Below are positions 36,570-44,879 of a DNA stretch of 64,000 nucleotides, piece by piece. A program made the position numbers and the translations under genes. Within the stretch, counting starts at the first letter, position 1, and the number at the start of each line of letters is the position of its first letter. The notes below the pieces were generated by a model. That model saw nothing but the letters and a program-made list of their open reading frames with translations. It was not told where the DNA came from and did no database searches. Source of the DNA: RGIG464 sp045599585 (GTDB taxonomy: Bacteria > Myxococcota_A > Bradymonadia > UBA4248); contig JAZRWH010000088.1 of assembly GCA_045599585.1 (NCBI GenBank), positions 11,851-75,850 of the forward strand. Reading direction: 5' to 3'.

Positions 36570-36876
36570 ACAAAAAAAAGATTTCTTCAAGCTGAACACT
36601 GTTGCGTTCGTTCGTAAGTCATAAATTGCCTGCCATGCTTTTTGGCTAGATACAAAAAGAATGATTTGAATTGTCAAGTGAAACAAATTAAAAAAGAATC
36701 AAGAAAAACCTATAAAATTCAATGAATTAAGAGAATGGAAAGAAAAAAAAACAAATTTTTTGTTTTCAAAAAAAGGCGACTTGTGTAAAAAGTGAGTGTG
36801 TTCGAAAGAGAACTTTTGGACGATAAGCCCGAGACCGAGCGTTTTGCTGGCGGGCAATTACAGACTTTAGTTTTTC

Positions 36877-37027
36877 AAGGCGTAAGTTAGTCGGAATGTG
36901 GCGTAGCTGGGTGTAAAGATATTGGTTTAATAACGGAGCGGTTGAATGCGCGATCTGTGCATTCGAGCTTTAAACCAAATCTTTGCACCCTAAAACGCGC
37001 ACCCCGTGTCTAACTTGCGCCTTTTTT
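36877..37027 (+). ncRNA. Structured RNA (6S-like) or leader/attenuator upstream of trpB2
   Basis: A closing stem of 14 pairs (AAGGCGTAAGTTAG at 36878 with CTAACTTGCGCCTT at 37010, one G-U) surrounds an internal bubble of 13-18 nt on each side. Inside lies a stem of about 21 pairs (GGGTGTAAAGAT and TTGGTTTAA facing TTAAACCAA and ATCTTTGCACCC, one bulged A), then an apical hairpin GAATGC/GCATTC. A U-rich tail follows the closing stem. A weak promoter-like pair TTGCTG-16-TTTAGT lies just upstream. A closed stem, central bubble and long terminal hairpin ending in a terminator is the 6S RNA architecture, so 6S (ssrS) is one candidate. A trp attenuator or another leader RNA is the other. The next gene starts 32 bp after the tail. 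Confidence 0.55.
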
Positions 37028-37058
37028 ATTTTTTAAATGCCGAAATAGGAGAAAAGCA

Positions 37059-38429
37059 ATGACTGACAAGAAAATCCCTTACAAAATGTACCTCGAAGAA
37101 TCTGAAATGCCGACGAAATGGTACAACGTTCGTGCTGACATGAAAGTTAAGCCTGAGCCGCTTGTTAATCCTGGCACTGGCAAACCCATGACGGCAGAAG
37201 AACTTGGCCAAGTTTTTTGTGCGGAACTCGTCGAGCAGGAACTCGACAACGATACGCGCGAAGTTGATATTCCGGAAGAAATCCTTGGCTTTTACAAGAT
37301 GTATCGTCCAGCTCCGCTCGTTCGTGCTTATTGCCTTGAAAAAGCGCTCGGTACGCCTGCCAAGATTTATTATAAATTCGAAGGTAACAATACGTCGGGA
37401 AGTCATAAGCTCAATTCGGCAATTGCCCAGGCTTATTATGCCAAAAAACAGGGCCTCAAAGGTGTGACGACAGAAACGGGCGCCGGTCAGTGGGGCACAG
37501 CGCTTTCGATGGCTTGCGCTTACCTTAATCTCGACTGCAAAGTCTTCATGGTAAAATGCTCTTACGAGCAAAAACCGTTCCGCCGCGAAGTTATGCGTAC
37601 GTATGGCGCAAGCGTTACGCCCAGCCCTTCGATGGAAACAAATGTTGGTCGTGCGATGAATGAGCGTTTCCCCAACAGCACGGGATCGCTCGGTACGGCG
37701 ATTTCGGAAGCTGTCGAAGTGGCTGTTTCGACGCCGGGATATCGCTATGTTTTGGGATCGGTGCTCAATCAAGTTTTGCTCCATCAGTCGATCATCGGTG
37801 TCGAAACCAAGATTGCATGTGATAAATACGGCATTGAACCTGACATCATCATTGGTTGTGCAGGTGGTGGTTCCAACCTCGGTGGTTTGATTGCTCCGTT
37901 CATGGGTGAAAAACTCCGTGGCGAAAAAGATTATCGTATCATCGCTGTTGAGCCTGCGTCTTGCCCCAGCTTTACGCGTGGTACGTTTGCTTTCGACTTC
38001 TGCGACACTGGTATGATCTGCCCGCTCGCCAAAATGTACACGCTCGGTTCCAGCTTCATTCCGTCTGCAAACCACGCCGGTGGTCTTCGTTTCCACGGTA
38101 TGAGCCCTGTTCTTTCGCAGCTCTATCATGATGGTTATATGGAAGCGCGTTCAGTCGAGCAGACAGCTGTTTTCGAAGCAGCTGAGCAGTTTGCACGTAC
38201 TGAAGGTATCCTTCCAGCACCTGAATCGAGTCATGCGATTCGTGCTGCCATTGACGAAGCGCTTAAATGCAAAGAAACAGGCGAAGATAAAACGATCATC
38301 TTTGGTCTGACGGGTACGGGTTACTTTGATCTCTATGCCTACAAACAATTCAACGACAACACGATGACGGATGTCATTCCTACAGATGAAGATATTGCAG
38401 CGAGCGTTGCAAAACTTCCTAAAGTCTAA
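37059..38429 (+). CDS. trpB: Tryptophan synthase beta chain, TrpB2 type
   Basis: A 456-residue PLP enzyme that condenses indole with serine. PLP is bound by the Lys of GNNTSGSHKLNSA (about K117), and the phosphate-binding GCAGGGSNLGG is present. The length and the extended N-terminus (YKMYLEESEMPTKWYN) mark the TrpB2 subfamily, which usually works without the alpha subunit and may recycle free indole. No trpA or other trp gene is in the window, in line with that. GGAG precedes the ATG. The structured RNA lies just upstream, and a terminator follows. Confidence 0.92.
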   Translation: MTDKKIPYKMYLEESEMPTKWYNVRADMKVKPEPLVNPGTGKPMTAEELGQVFCAELVEQELDNDTREVDIPEEILGFYKMYRPAPLVRAYCLEKALGTPAKIYYKFEGNNTSGSHKLNSAIAQAYYAKKQGLKGVTTETGAGQWGTALSMACAYLNLDCKVFMVKCSYEQKPFRREVMRTYGASVTPSPSMETNVGRAMNERFPNSTGSLGTAISEAVEVAVSTPGYRYVLGSVLNQVLLHQSIIGVETKIACDKYGIEPDIIIGCAGGGSNLGGLIAPFMGEKLRGEKDYRIIAVEPASCPSFTRGTFAFDFCDTGMICPLAKMYTLGSSFIPSANHAGGLRFHGMSPVLSQLYHDGYMEARSVEQTAVFEAAEQFARTEGILPAPESSHAIRAAIDEALKCKETGEDKTIIFGLTGTGYFDLYAYKQFNDNTMTDVIPTDEDIAASVAKLPKV

Positions 38430-38442
38430 TGTGGCTGTTTGA

Positions 38443-38475
38443 ATAAAAAAGGCCAGGCATAGCGCCTGGCCTTTT
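38443..38475. terminator. Bidirectional rho-independent terminator
   Basis: AGGCCAGGC...GCCTGGCCT flanked by A6 and T6 runs serves both trpB and the convergent acyl-CoA dehydrogenase gene. Confidence 0.9.
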
Positions 38476-38540
38476 TTGTATCTTAAGTGATTGAAGCTTA
38501 GTCAGTTGGTGTGTGATGAGAAGGGGAATCTTTTGTGATT

Positions 38541-39689
38541 TTACAAAAGTCGTGAAATGTTCTTTTGGAGGGCTTCATTGGTGCCACCTCCAATCGAAAG
38601 TAGAATGGCATCGCGGTGGAGGCGTTCAACAGGGTAGCCTTTACTGTAGCCGTTTGCGCCCAATACTTGGATTGCTGTTCGGCTGACGAATTCGCCCATT
38701 TCTGTACAAGCGAGTTTGACAGCATCTGCATCGAGTGAAGCGGAGGGCTCTCCGTCGAGCAAGGCTTCGAGTGTGTTGTATAAGAAACACCTACATGCAG
38801 AAAATTTTGCATAACATTCTGAAATAAGGCGTTGTATTTGTCCAAAATCCGCAATGGGTTTGCCGAAAGCATGGCGTTCGCGCATATATTTTTTCATGAT
38901 TTGAAGGCAGGTATGCGCGAGTCCGCAAGATTCGGCTGCGAGTCCGAGTCGTTCAATGGCGAGGTTACGGAGCATGGGACGCAGTCCGTGATTGAGTTCA
39001 CCGACGAGTGCGTCTGCAGGCAGATGGCAATGATCAAAGGTCAGTGCTCCTGTTGGACTAGAGCGCATGCCCATTTTTTCTTCAGGCAAGCCTCTGACGA
39101 GTCCAGGACAACTGCTTTCTACTAAAAAAAGGCTAAGGTCGCGTCGACCTTCGCCAGTACGAGCATAGACCAAAAAAGCATCACCGACGGGAGCATTGGT
39201 GATCCACATTTTAGATCCGTTCATCATAAACGAACCATCTTCTAAACGTTCTGCGGTGGTGTGCATGCCTAGGACATCAGTTCCTGCGTCTGGTTCAGTC
39301 ATGGCCATACCGGCAAGGGGTCTTTTTTGTAGGAGCTTGGCATGTCGTGGTGGAATTGTAGAGCCGTTGGCCGACCAAGTTCGATAGAGCTGATGTGTAA
39401 AAAGCAGTTCTTGTGCCAGATAACTCATTGAAAAAGCAGGATCGACTTCGGCTAAAGCTTCGATGACGATAACTGTTGCTGCTTCATCAAGTCCGGCACC
39501 GCCGAGGTTTTCGGGCAAAGTCATGCCTGTGACGCCGAGTTCTGTGTTTAATCGATCAAACAGGGCAGCATCAAAACGTCCTTCGGCGTCGCGAGCACCA
39601 GCTTGAGGTTCGAGGTTGGCCCGTGCCCAGGCACGCACTGTTTCACGAAGGGTTACGTGTATTTCACTTTTATCAAAACGCGAAGACAT
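38541..39689 (-). CDS. Acyl-CoA dehydrogenase, isovaleryl-CoA dehydrogenase-like
   Basis: A 382-residue FAD enzyme that introduces a double bond into acyl-CoA. Typical segments are AMTEPDAGTD, GSKMWITNA and the C-terminal GGGTNEALQK. The catalytic base seems to be the Glu of LAIERLGLA, matching the position used by isovaleryl-CoA dehydrogenases, rather than the C-terminal Glu of medium-chain enzymes. It may act in branched-chain amino acid breakdown. Its start lies inside the end of the upstream lipoprotein gene (17-bp overlap), so the two are probably translationally coupled. Confidence 0.88.
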   Translation of the reverse strand: MSSRFDKSEIHVTLRETVRAWARANLEPQAGARDAEGRFDAALFDRLNTELGVTGMTLPENLGGAGLDEAATVIVIEALAEVDPAFSMSYLAQELLFTHQLYRTWSANGSTIPPRHAKLLQKRPLAGMAMTEPDAGTDVLGMHTTAERLEDGSFMMNGSKMWITNAPVGDAFLVYARTGEGRRDLSLFLVESSCPGLVRGLPEEKMGMRSSPTGALTFDHCHLPADALVGELNHGLRPMLRNLAIERLGLAAESCGLAHTCLQIMKKYMRERHAFGKPIADFGQIQRLISECYAKFSACRCFLYNTLEALLDGEPSASLDADAVKLACTEMGEFVSRTAIQVLGANGYSKGYPVERLHRDAILLSIGGGTNEALQKNISRLL

Positions 39690-40452
39690 CGAATTCTCCT
39701 TTTTCTGGGCGTTTATACTGTGCTCCTAAAAGAACAGAGTATTGTTTAAGTGTCGAAAGCTCAAAACGTTCAGTTGGTGTTGCTTCAAGCGTCTCGGCGT
39801 CAAGGCGTTTTAGAACGAAGGAAACGTCAGGTTCAGCGTCATTTGAAATGATCAGCTGATTGGGCATGGCATTAGTCGTATCAATTTTACCGCGTGCTGT
39901 TACGACCAATTTGGGATCGAGTGTGCGTATGGTAACTAAAACTTCGTTACCGAGTTCAAACACTTCGAGCGTATGTCCTAAGGTTGTTCGATAAAAGCCC
40001 TGAAACGAGCCGGGAGTTTCGATTAAGATTGCCTGATTGACCTGAAGCGTAATCGTTTCGGCCCGATCACTTGTCGATTGTACATAAGCTTCTTGTACTG
40101 TTTTACCTGTTTTGAGGATAGCATTTAAGTCGCGTCCTCGGCCTTGGGTGAGCCATCTTTTTTGAGCTGCTTCTAAGCGGGCATATTGGGTTTCAGAAAG
40201 TATTTCTTTGGCATTAGCCATAGCTTTTGAGAGCGCTTCGTCAGCTGAATTACCTTTATGAACGTTATTAAGGATGTTTTCGCGCATCGAATGTTGACGA
40301 TCGATTTCTTCCTGCGTCAATCCTTCTTCACCTGTCACGACGAGTGCAATTTTTTCTTCATCCGTCATTTGATCATAGGGTTTTTGTGTTTTGCATGATG
40401 CACAGATAAAGCAGAGCATCAAAAGTATGATGGTAAAATTTTTCATAGACAT
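39673..40452 (-). CDS. Lipoprotein of unknown function with LprI-like segment
   Basis: A 259-residue lipoprotein with lipobox ICASC. The part LSETQYARLEAAQKRWLT weakly recalls the DUF1311/LprI lysozyme-inhibitor segment; the C-terminal 130 residues form an all-beta domain without recognised motif. A second ATG two codons in is equally possible. It overlaps the acyl-CoA dehydrogenase start by 17 bp and lies downstream of PP2C, after a terminator-like hairpin. Confidence 0.65.
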   Translation of the reverse strand: MSMKNFTIILLMLCFICASCKTQKPYDQMTDEEKIALVVTGEEGLTQEEIDRQHSMRENILNNVHKGNSADEALSKAMANAKEILSETQYARLEAAQKRWLTQGRGRDLNAILKTGKTVQEAYVQSTSDRAETITLQVNQAILIETPGSFQGFYRTTLGHTLEVFELGNEVLVTIRTLDPKLVVTARGKIDTTNAMPNQLIISNDAEPDVSFVLKRLDAETLEATPTERFELSTLKQYSVLLGAQYKRPEKGEFDVFAF

Positions 40453-40463
40453 AAAATGGAAAA

Positions 40464-40489
40464 ACGCGGTCTGCTGAGCAGGACCGCGT
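40464..40489 (-). terminator. Hairpin terminator of the PP2C gene
   Basis: ACGCGGTC pairs with GACCGCGT, followed on the minus strand by TTTT. It lies between the PP2C stop and the lipoprotein gene start. Confidence 0.7.
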
Positions 40490-40547
40490 CCATTGCGAAT
40501 TGTGATATGTGTATTGAAGTGGAAAACGCTATTCGCCTTATAAGACT

Positions 40548-42392
40548 TTAGAATTCAAAAGTACTATGAGGGAAATTTGGAGTAGCGTTAATTTCGATGC
40601 TGTCGTCGTCGTCGTCATCGTAGCTTGAAGGAGGCTTGATAGCTTCTTTAGGAGCTACGTAGCTAGCCGAACTTTTGCCATAGTTGAAGGATGGCGGTGC
40701 CGGGGGAGTAGGCGGCGCAGGTGGTTTAGCGACTGAGGGAACGGAGCCAGCAGACGAAATACGTGAAGCCGGTTTAAGTCCTTCTGCAGAGGCGTTACGC
40801 GCGGCCAGAGCCTCGGAAGAAACGGGGTTAGGTCGAGGGACGTCATCGACGAATGGGTCACTAGGAGGGGTAAAAAGCTCATTGGGAATGATGTTGTCGA
40901 TTTGCGTTTTAGGACCGGCATCGTCGTCATTCTCAAAATCTTCGTACTCCTGAATGCTTGAAGATTCTCCGTTAGCAGCGGCAGGGGGAGCTGTAAGGAG
41001 AAGTTCAGGGCTTGGAAGTGGGGTTTCAGCTTCTTTAACGGCCTGAGCGTTCACTAGGCGTGGCTGTTGCACGTCTGGCGTTGGTGGAACGTTTGCTGCG
41101 GCTCGCACCGTCGCCATGCCGATTTCGCGGAGGATTTCTTCACGCGACTGGATGCGGGTTTCGCAAGTTTCGTCATCATCATCGTCATCAAAGGCTTCTT
41201 GAGAAACGGAGGCCTCTTTAGGCTCAACGACCTGTTCTACGATGGGTTTAGGTTTTTGTCCTGGAAGGTTAGGCATACCGCCGCGAGCTGAAGGCGGTTT
41301 CGGCATAGAGCGTTTAGCGACAGGAATCGCTTCTGTCAGGATGTACTCACGAATGGAGTGCATGCGCACGGGCTGAGCGACGGCAGGCGACATCTGTGCG
41401 GTTGGCATGGGTGCCATACCATTGCGGGGCATTGCAGCGGGGGGCATACCCATACGGGATTTGGGTGCGGGAGCTTTACCCACAGGGACGGGGCCCATTG
41501 GGGTCGGAGCCGGAGCGGGATGTGCCATCGGCGGGTTACCAGCCTGATAAGGGGTAGGCTGAGGAGCAGCTGCGGGCATGGTTGACGTACTTACATGGCG
41601 TGGAGGTTGTGCTGTAACGCCATCTTCTTGTTCAACGCATACGGTGACGACGGTAACGTTATCTTTGCCGCCGGCTTTGAGAGCGAGGCCGATTAGAATG
41701 TTGCAAGCTTCGTCAAGAGAAGCGGCATTAGTGACGGTTTGACAGATCTGTTGATCTGAGACGAGGTCACTCAAGCCATCGGAGCACATCAAATAGACGT
41801 CGCCCTGTTCGCGTTTAAACTCACGCACATCAACTTCGACATTTTCTTTGAGACCGATGGCACGAAGGATGATGTTCTTTTTACCGTAGCTCTTAACGTC
41901 TTCGGGCTTAAGCTCGCCCGTATCCAAAAGGTGGTTAATGAGCGAGTGGTCACGGCTAACCTGCGTGATTTGGCCTTTGCGGATGCGATAGATACGCGAA
42001 TCACCGACCCAAGCGATGATGATCCCCTGAGGCGCATTAAACACGGAGGTACATGTTGTTCCCATGCCTTCCATTGAGCGGTCTTTACAGCTTTGAATGT
42101 ACACGCGCTCATTGGCGAACTTAATTGCGTTTGCCAATAAGTTAGCCTCGTAGCTCAGCTGAGGATTAGGCGGGTACATAAACTGGAAGCCGGGCTGTTT
42201 GGCCATTTCGCAGATAAACTGTGAAACGTGTTTAACACACAGCGTAGACGCGACTTGTCCGGAAGAATGACCGCCCATGCCGTCTGCTAAGATGTACAAG
42301 CCCTGGCTAGGGACCATACAAAAGTTGTCTTCGTTTCTTTGGCGTTTCAGCCCGACGTCTGTCTTGGCTGCACACACAAGCCTCGTAGTCAT
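40548..42392 (-). CDS. PP2C-family protein serine/threonine phosphatase with long disordered tail
   Basis: A 614-residue protein. Residues 1-250 form a PP2C (PPM) phosphatase with the metal-binding motifs KRQRNEDNF, ADGMGGHSSG, SDGLSDLVS and GGKDNVTVV. The remaining 360 residues are rich in Pro, Ala and acidic residues (DDDDDE runs) and look disordered; the last 25 carry YDDDDDDS. It would reverse Ser/Thr phosphorylation by Hanks-type kinases; none is in the window. The tail may tether substrates or partners. Confidence 0.9.
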   Translation of the reverse strand: MTTRLVCAAKTDVGLKRQRNEDNFCMVPSQGLYILADGMGGHSSGQVASTLCVKHVSQFICEMAKQPGFQFMYPPNPQLSYEANLLANAIKFANERVYIQSCKDRSMEGMGTTCTSVFNAPQGIIIAWVGDSRIYRIRKGQITQVSRDHSLINHLLDTGELKPEDVKSYGKKNIILRAIGLKENVEVDVREFKREQGDVYLMCSDGLSDLVSDQQICQTVTNAASLDEACNILIGLALKAGGKDNVTVVTVCVEQEDGVTAQPPRHVSTSTMPAAAPQPTPYQAGNPPMAHPAPAPTPMGPVPVGKAPAPKSRMGMPPAAMPRNGMAPMPTAQMSPAVAQPVRMHSIREYILTEAIPVAKRSMPKPPSARGGMPNLPGQKPKPIVEQVVEPKEASVSQEAFDDDDDDETCETRIQSREEILREIGMATVRAAANVPPTPDVQQPRLVNAQAVKEAETPLPSPELLLTAPPAAANGESSSIQEYEDFENDDDAGPKTQIDNIIPNELFTPPSDPFVDDVPRPNPVSSEALAARNASAEGLKPASRISSAGSVPSVAKPPAPPTPPAPPSFNYGKSSASYVAPKEAIKPPSSYDDDDDDSIEINATPNFPHSTFEF

Positions 42393-42502
42393 GATTATCC
42401 TCTCGACGACTCCATGTCACGATGCGTAACCGGTCGATTGTTTCTCTCTGTTCGGTAAACTGCTCTTCGACTCGCCCAATTCCACAGGGCTAAGGACCTC
42501 AA

Positions 42503-42922
42503 TTATTGTGCAAGCGTTACTTCTACCGTGTACTCGCTCATGTAAGCTTCGCACGATATTTCCAAAAAGTAGTGGCTTTGTACGGCATCGAAAACCTGAA
42601 TATTTCTCGAGCCAGGTTTAAATCTTAAGTCATGAAGTTCTTCACCTGTTGCCTTACGAATGATGATATGTCCGCCTGCTGCGGCCTCATCAAAAGCAAA
42701 TGCAACCTGAACTTTCGCAGCTGCCGGTACGGTGAAAAATTTCCAGTCCGTTTTGTCCCCGTCTATGCATGATACAAAATCAAGCACGAGATCGTTAAGC
42801 TTTATTTCGATGGCACCAAGTCGGTCCTGATCAGGACCCGAATTGCTTTCGGGGGTCATGGAACACCCCATCATTCCCAATGCGCTTGCTAATAGGATAA
42901 GCCCCCTTCCCAGTCGTTTCAT
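42503..42922 (-). CDS. Small lipoprotein of unknown function
   Basis: The start at ATG 42922 is preceded by AAGGAG at five bases; the frame runs further upstream to 43084 but through AT-rich untranslated DNA. The 139-residue product has lipobox MMGC and one small beta-rich domain of about 100 residues (DWKFFTVPAAAKVQVAFAF). It resembles bacterial pre-peptidase C-terminal or carbohydrate-binding-like folds, but the family is not recognised. Confidence 0.7.
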   Translation of the reverse strand: MKRLGRGLILLASALGMMGCSMTPESNSGPDQDRLGAIEIKLNDLVLDFVSCIDGDKTDWKFFTVPAAAKVQVAFAFDEAAAGGHIIIRKATGEELHDLRFKPGSRNIQVFDAVQSHYFLEISCEAYMSEYTVEVTLAQ

Positions 42923-43291
42923 AACAGCTCCTTCATCCTGATTTGGTGTGTCAAAACTTACTGAACACAACAGTACTTGTCTATTATACCCCCATTGGCT
43001 TTTTGAGGTCAAGGCAAGCCTTGTCTCCTTGTGCCTTTTCGCGTTTAGATCCATATACATTATATATGGGATATATGGGAGCACAATTTGTTCTAAAAAA
43101 TTGTGTTTTAAAATTCTTGTAGTAAATTTGTGAACTGTCTGTGGCTTTAAAGGTTTGAGCTTGTGCGTAAAATAACTGCTGCTTGTGATTGTTTTGACAG
43201 ACTCGATGGCCTTTTTTGGGGGCGTTCTTCAACGTCATTCGAGAAAAAAGTGTGCTTTTTTTTCTGACGTGCATTTGTAAGCTAAAATCGG
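42923..43291. other. AT-rich gap before rpsT
   Basis: The gap between the divergent lipoprotein gene and rpsT is AT-rich. Apart from the rpsT promoter just downstream of it, no gene, RNA or repeat was recognised. Confidence 0.4.
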
Positions 43292-43320
43292 TTGACACGA
43301 TCCAATGTCGGCGCTATACC
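43292..43320 (+). promoter_or_regulatory. Sigma-70-type promoter of rpsT
   Basis: TTGACA (perfect -35), 17-bp spacer and TATACC (-10) lie about 90 bp upstream of the S20 start codon. It is the clearest promoter in the window. Confidence 0.8.
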
Positions 43321-43407
43321 ATACGGCCGTTATTGGCGCCTGTAACGCGCAGACGCACTTTCGACATGGGTATTCCGATCTTTGCCCTTTATTTGAGGAG
43401 ATTCAAA

Positions 43408-43674
43408 GTGGCGCATCATAAATCAGCCATTAAACGTATTCGTCAGACGATCGACAGAACTGAACGTAACTGCTCCGGTCGCAGCGCAGTCAAAACTGCT
43501 ATCCGCAAATTCCGTGAAGCTTGTGCTTCTGATTCCATGACGGATGATCTTTCCAGCAAGACCATCAAAGTCATCAGCAAAGCCTCTTCCAAGGGACTCA
43601 TCCCTGCTAAACGTGCTAGCCGCAAAATCAGCCGCCTCATGAAGGCTGCTAACCGCGCTAAAGCTAACGTCTAA
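43408..43674 (+). CDS. rpsT: Ribosomal protein bS20
   Basis: An 88-residue basic protein of the small ribosomal subunit. The N-terminus (M)AHHKSAIKRIRQ and the helical basic body match S20. The start is GTG at 43408 with GAGGAGA six bases upstream; GTG use fits S20 autoregulation in other bacteria. Its promoter is at 43292-43320 and a T8-type terminator follows, so it is a single gene. Confidence 0.97.
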   Translation: MAHHKSAIKRIRQTIDRTERNCSGRSAVKTAIRKFREACASDSMTDDLSSKTIKVISKASSKGLIPAKRASRKISRLMKAANRAKANV

Positions 43675-43740
43675 TTTTGCTTCGCGGCCAGAAGTTCTGC
43701 CCTGTTTTCATTACAGGGTTGAATCTTCAAGCTTCTTATG

Positions 43741-43773
43741 AGACAACAGGCCTCGCCTGTTGTCTTTTTTTTT
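43741..43773 (+). terminator. Rho-independent terminator of rpsT
   Basis: AGACAACAGG pairs with CCTGTTGTCT, then nine T residues. Confidence 0.93.
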
Positions 43774-43798
43774 ATGGTCCACCACGGAGGGTCCTGCT

Positions 43799-44545
43799 AT
43801 GGCTTTTATCAAACGTTTTCTTTCGGCTGCCGCTGGCGCTTGTTGCTTCTTTGCTGCTTCCGCGGCTTTTGCTGGAAACGTGGATAGTAATATTTATACC
43901 AGCAATTTAGGCTATACCGTTACTCCTCCGGCGGGTTGGGTGCGTTACGATGCTTCGACAGCTCAGGCGCTCGAAGTCGTTCCACAAAATATTAAAGATA
44001 CGAACTTTACTCGCATCGATGCCGTCTTTTTCCCGCCTGTCGATGGCTATAAGCCTGATACGCTTGAGGCCGATAATAAACGACTCGAAGAACGTAAAGC
44101 CGCTGCTGCTGATGGTGAACGCCCTGCACTCGGTACTCCGGAATCTGAGGCGTATGACAAAACTCAACGCGAAGAAGCACGTGCAAATTTGCCTAAAGCT
44201 CCAAATTTCTCCGCTAATATCTCGATTATGGCTGCCAAAAAACTCCCTTCGCAGGTCAATAATGATCTCGCTGTCGCGTTTAAGGATAGACTGATCAAAG
44301 ATATTAAGGAAAATGCACCCTACGCTTCGGGCTTCAAAGTTACGAAAACAACGACCGATCATAGCTCCGGAAAAGATATCTTCGTCTTTAACATGGAATA
44401 TAACCTCGATGGCAGAGATGTTCTCGTCGAACAAACTGTTCTCGTCGGTAAAGATCGCAGTCTCGTCGTCACATGCATTAGCAGTGCAAACGACTACTTA
44501 GACAAAGATTATTGTACGCGTACCGTCAAATCGATTCGCTTCTAA
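43799..44545 (+). CDS. Secreted protein of unknown function
   Basis: The start at 43799 is preceded by GGAGGG seven bases away. The 248-residue product has a signal peptide (cleavage near AFAGNV). The mature part has a beta-rich stretch opening with NLGYTVTPPAGWVRYD, then a charged linker and a second half ending in two cysteines. The N-terminal phrase recalls PsbP/MOG1-like fold proteins in Myxococcota, but the assignment is uncertain. It is followed by its own terminator. Confidence 0.65.
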   Translation: MAFIKRFLSAAAGACCFFAASAAFAGNVDSNIYTSNLGYTVTPPAGWVRYDASTAQALEVVPQNIKDTNFTRIDAVFFPPVDGYKPDTLEADNKRLEERKAAAADGERPALGTPESEAYDKTQREEARANLPKAPNFSANISIMAAKKLPSQVNNDLAVAFKDRLIKDIKENAPYASGFKVTKTTTDHSSGKDIFVFNMEYNLDGRDVLVEQTVLVGKDRSLVVTCISSANDYLDKDYCTRTVKSIRF

Positions 44546-44569
44546 ATCAGATCTCATTCCATATTCTAT

Positions 44570-44593
44570 AAGCCGCAGTTCTGCGGCTTTTTT
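44570..44593 (+). terminator. Rho-independent terminator
   Basis: AAGCCGCAG pairs with CTGCGGCTT, then T residues, after the secreted protein gene. Confidence 0.9.
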
Positions 44594-44736
44594 CGTTCTT
44601 GAGACATCGGTTTGCTTTGCTCATTTCATCTTTAATGTTGATTTTCGTAAACAATTGTTTATGTTTCATCGTTCAAAAACATGGCGTTCACGAATTGACG
44701 ATCGTTTGTTTGTGAAACGCTTAAACGCGTGACGCA

Positions 44737-44826
44737 GAGAGGGTCGCGGCGTATTTCTGAAAAAGGCAGCTTTAGAAAAGCTGCGCTTTTGAAAGAAATA
44801 GCCGCGCAGGGGGAAACTTCCCCCTC
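44737..44826 (+). repeat. Large palindromic element copy H (arm covariation)
   Basis: The arms are GTCGCGGCGTAT and ATAGCCGCGCAG: the usual A-T pair has become C-G on both sides. Tip TTTC/GAAA and an inner AGCTTT...AAAGCT-type stem follow. The foot is GGGGGAAACTTCCCCC. It lies 54 bp before the oligopeptidase start. Confidence 0.85.
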
Positions 44827-44879
44827 CACGTAAAATACATTTTAAACATACTTTTTTTGAGGATAAATTATTAAAAATT

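Noticed and set aside
37026..38129. 367-residue open frame antisense to trpB
   Set aside because: It covers the conserved trpB frame and is kept open by codon bias; no motif or ribosome site.
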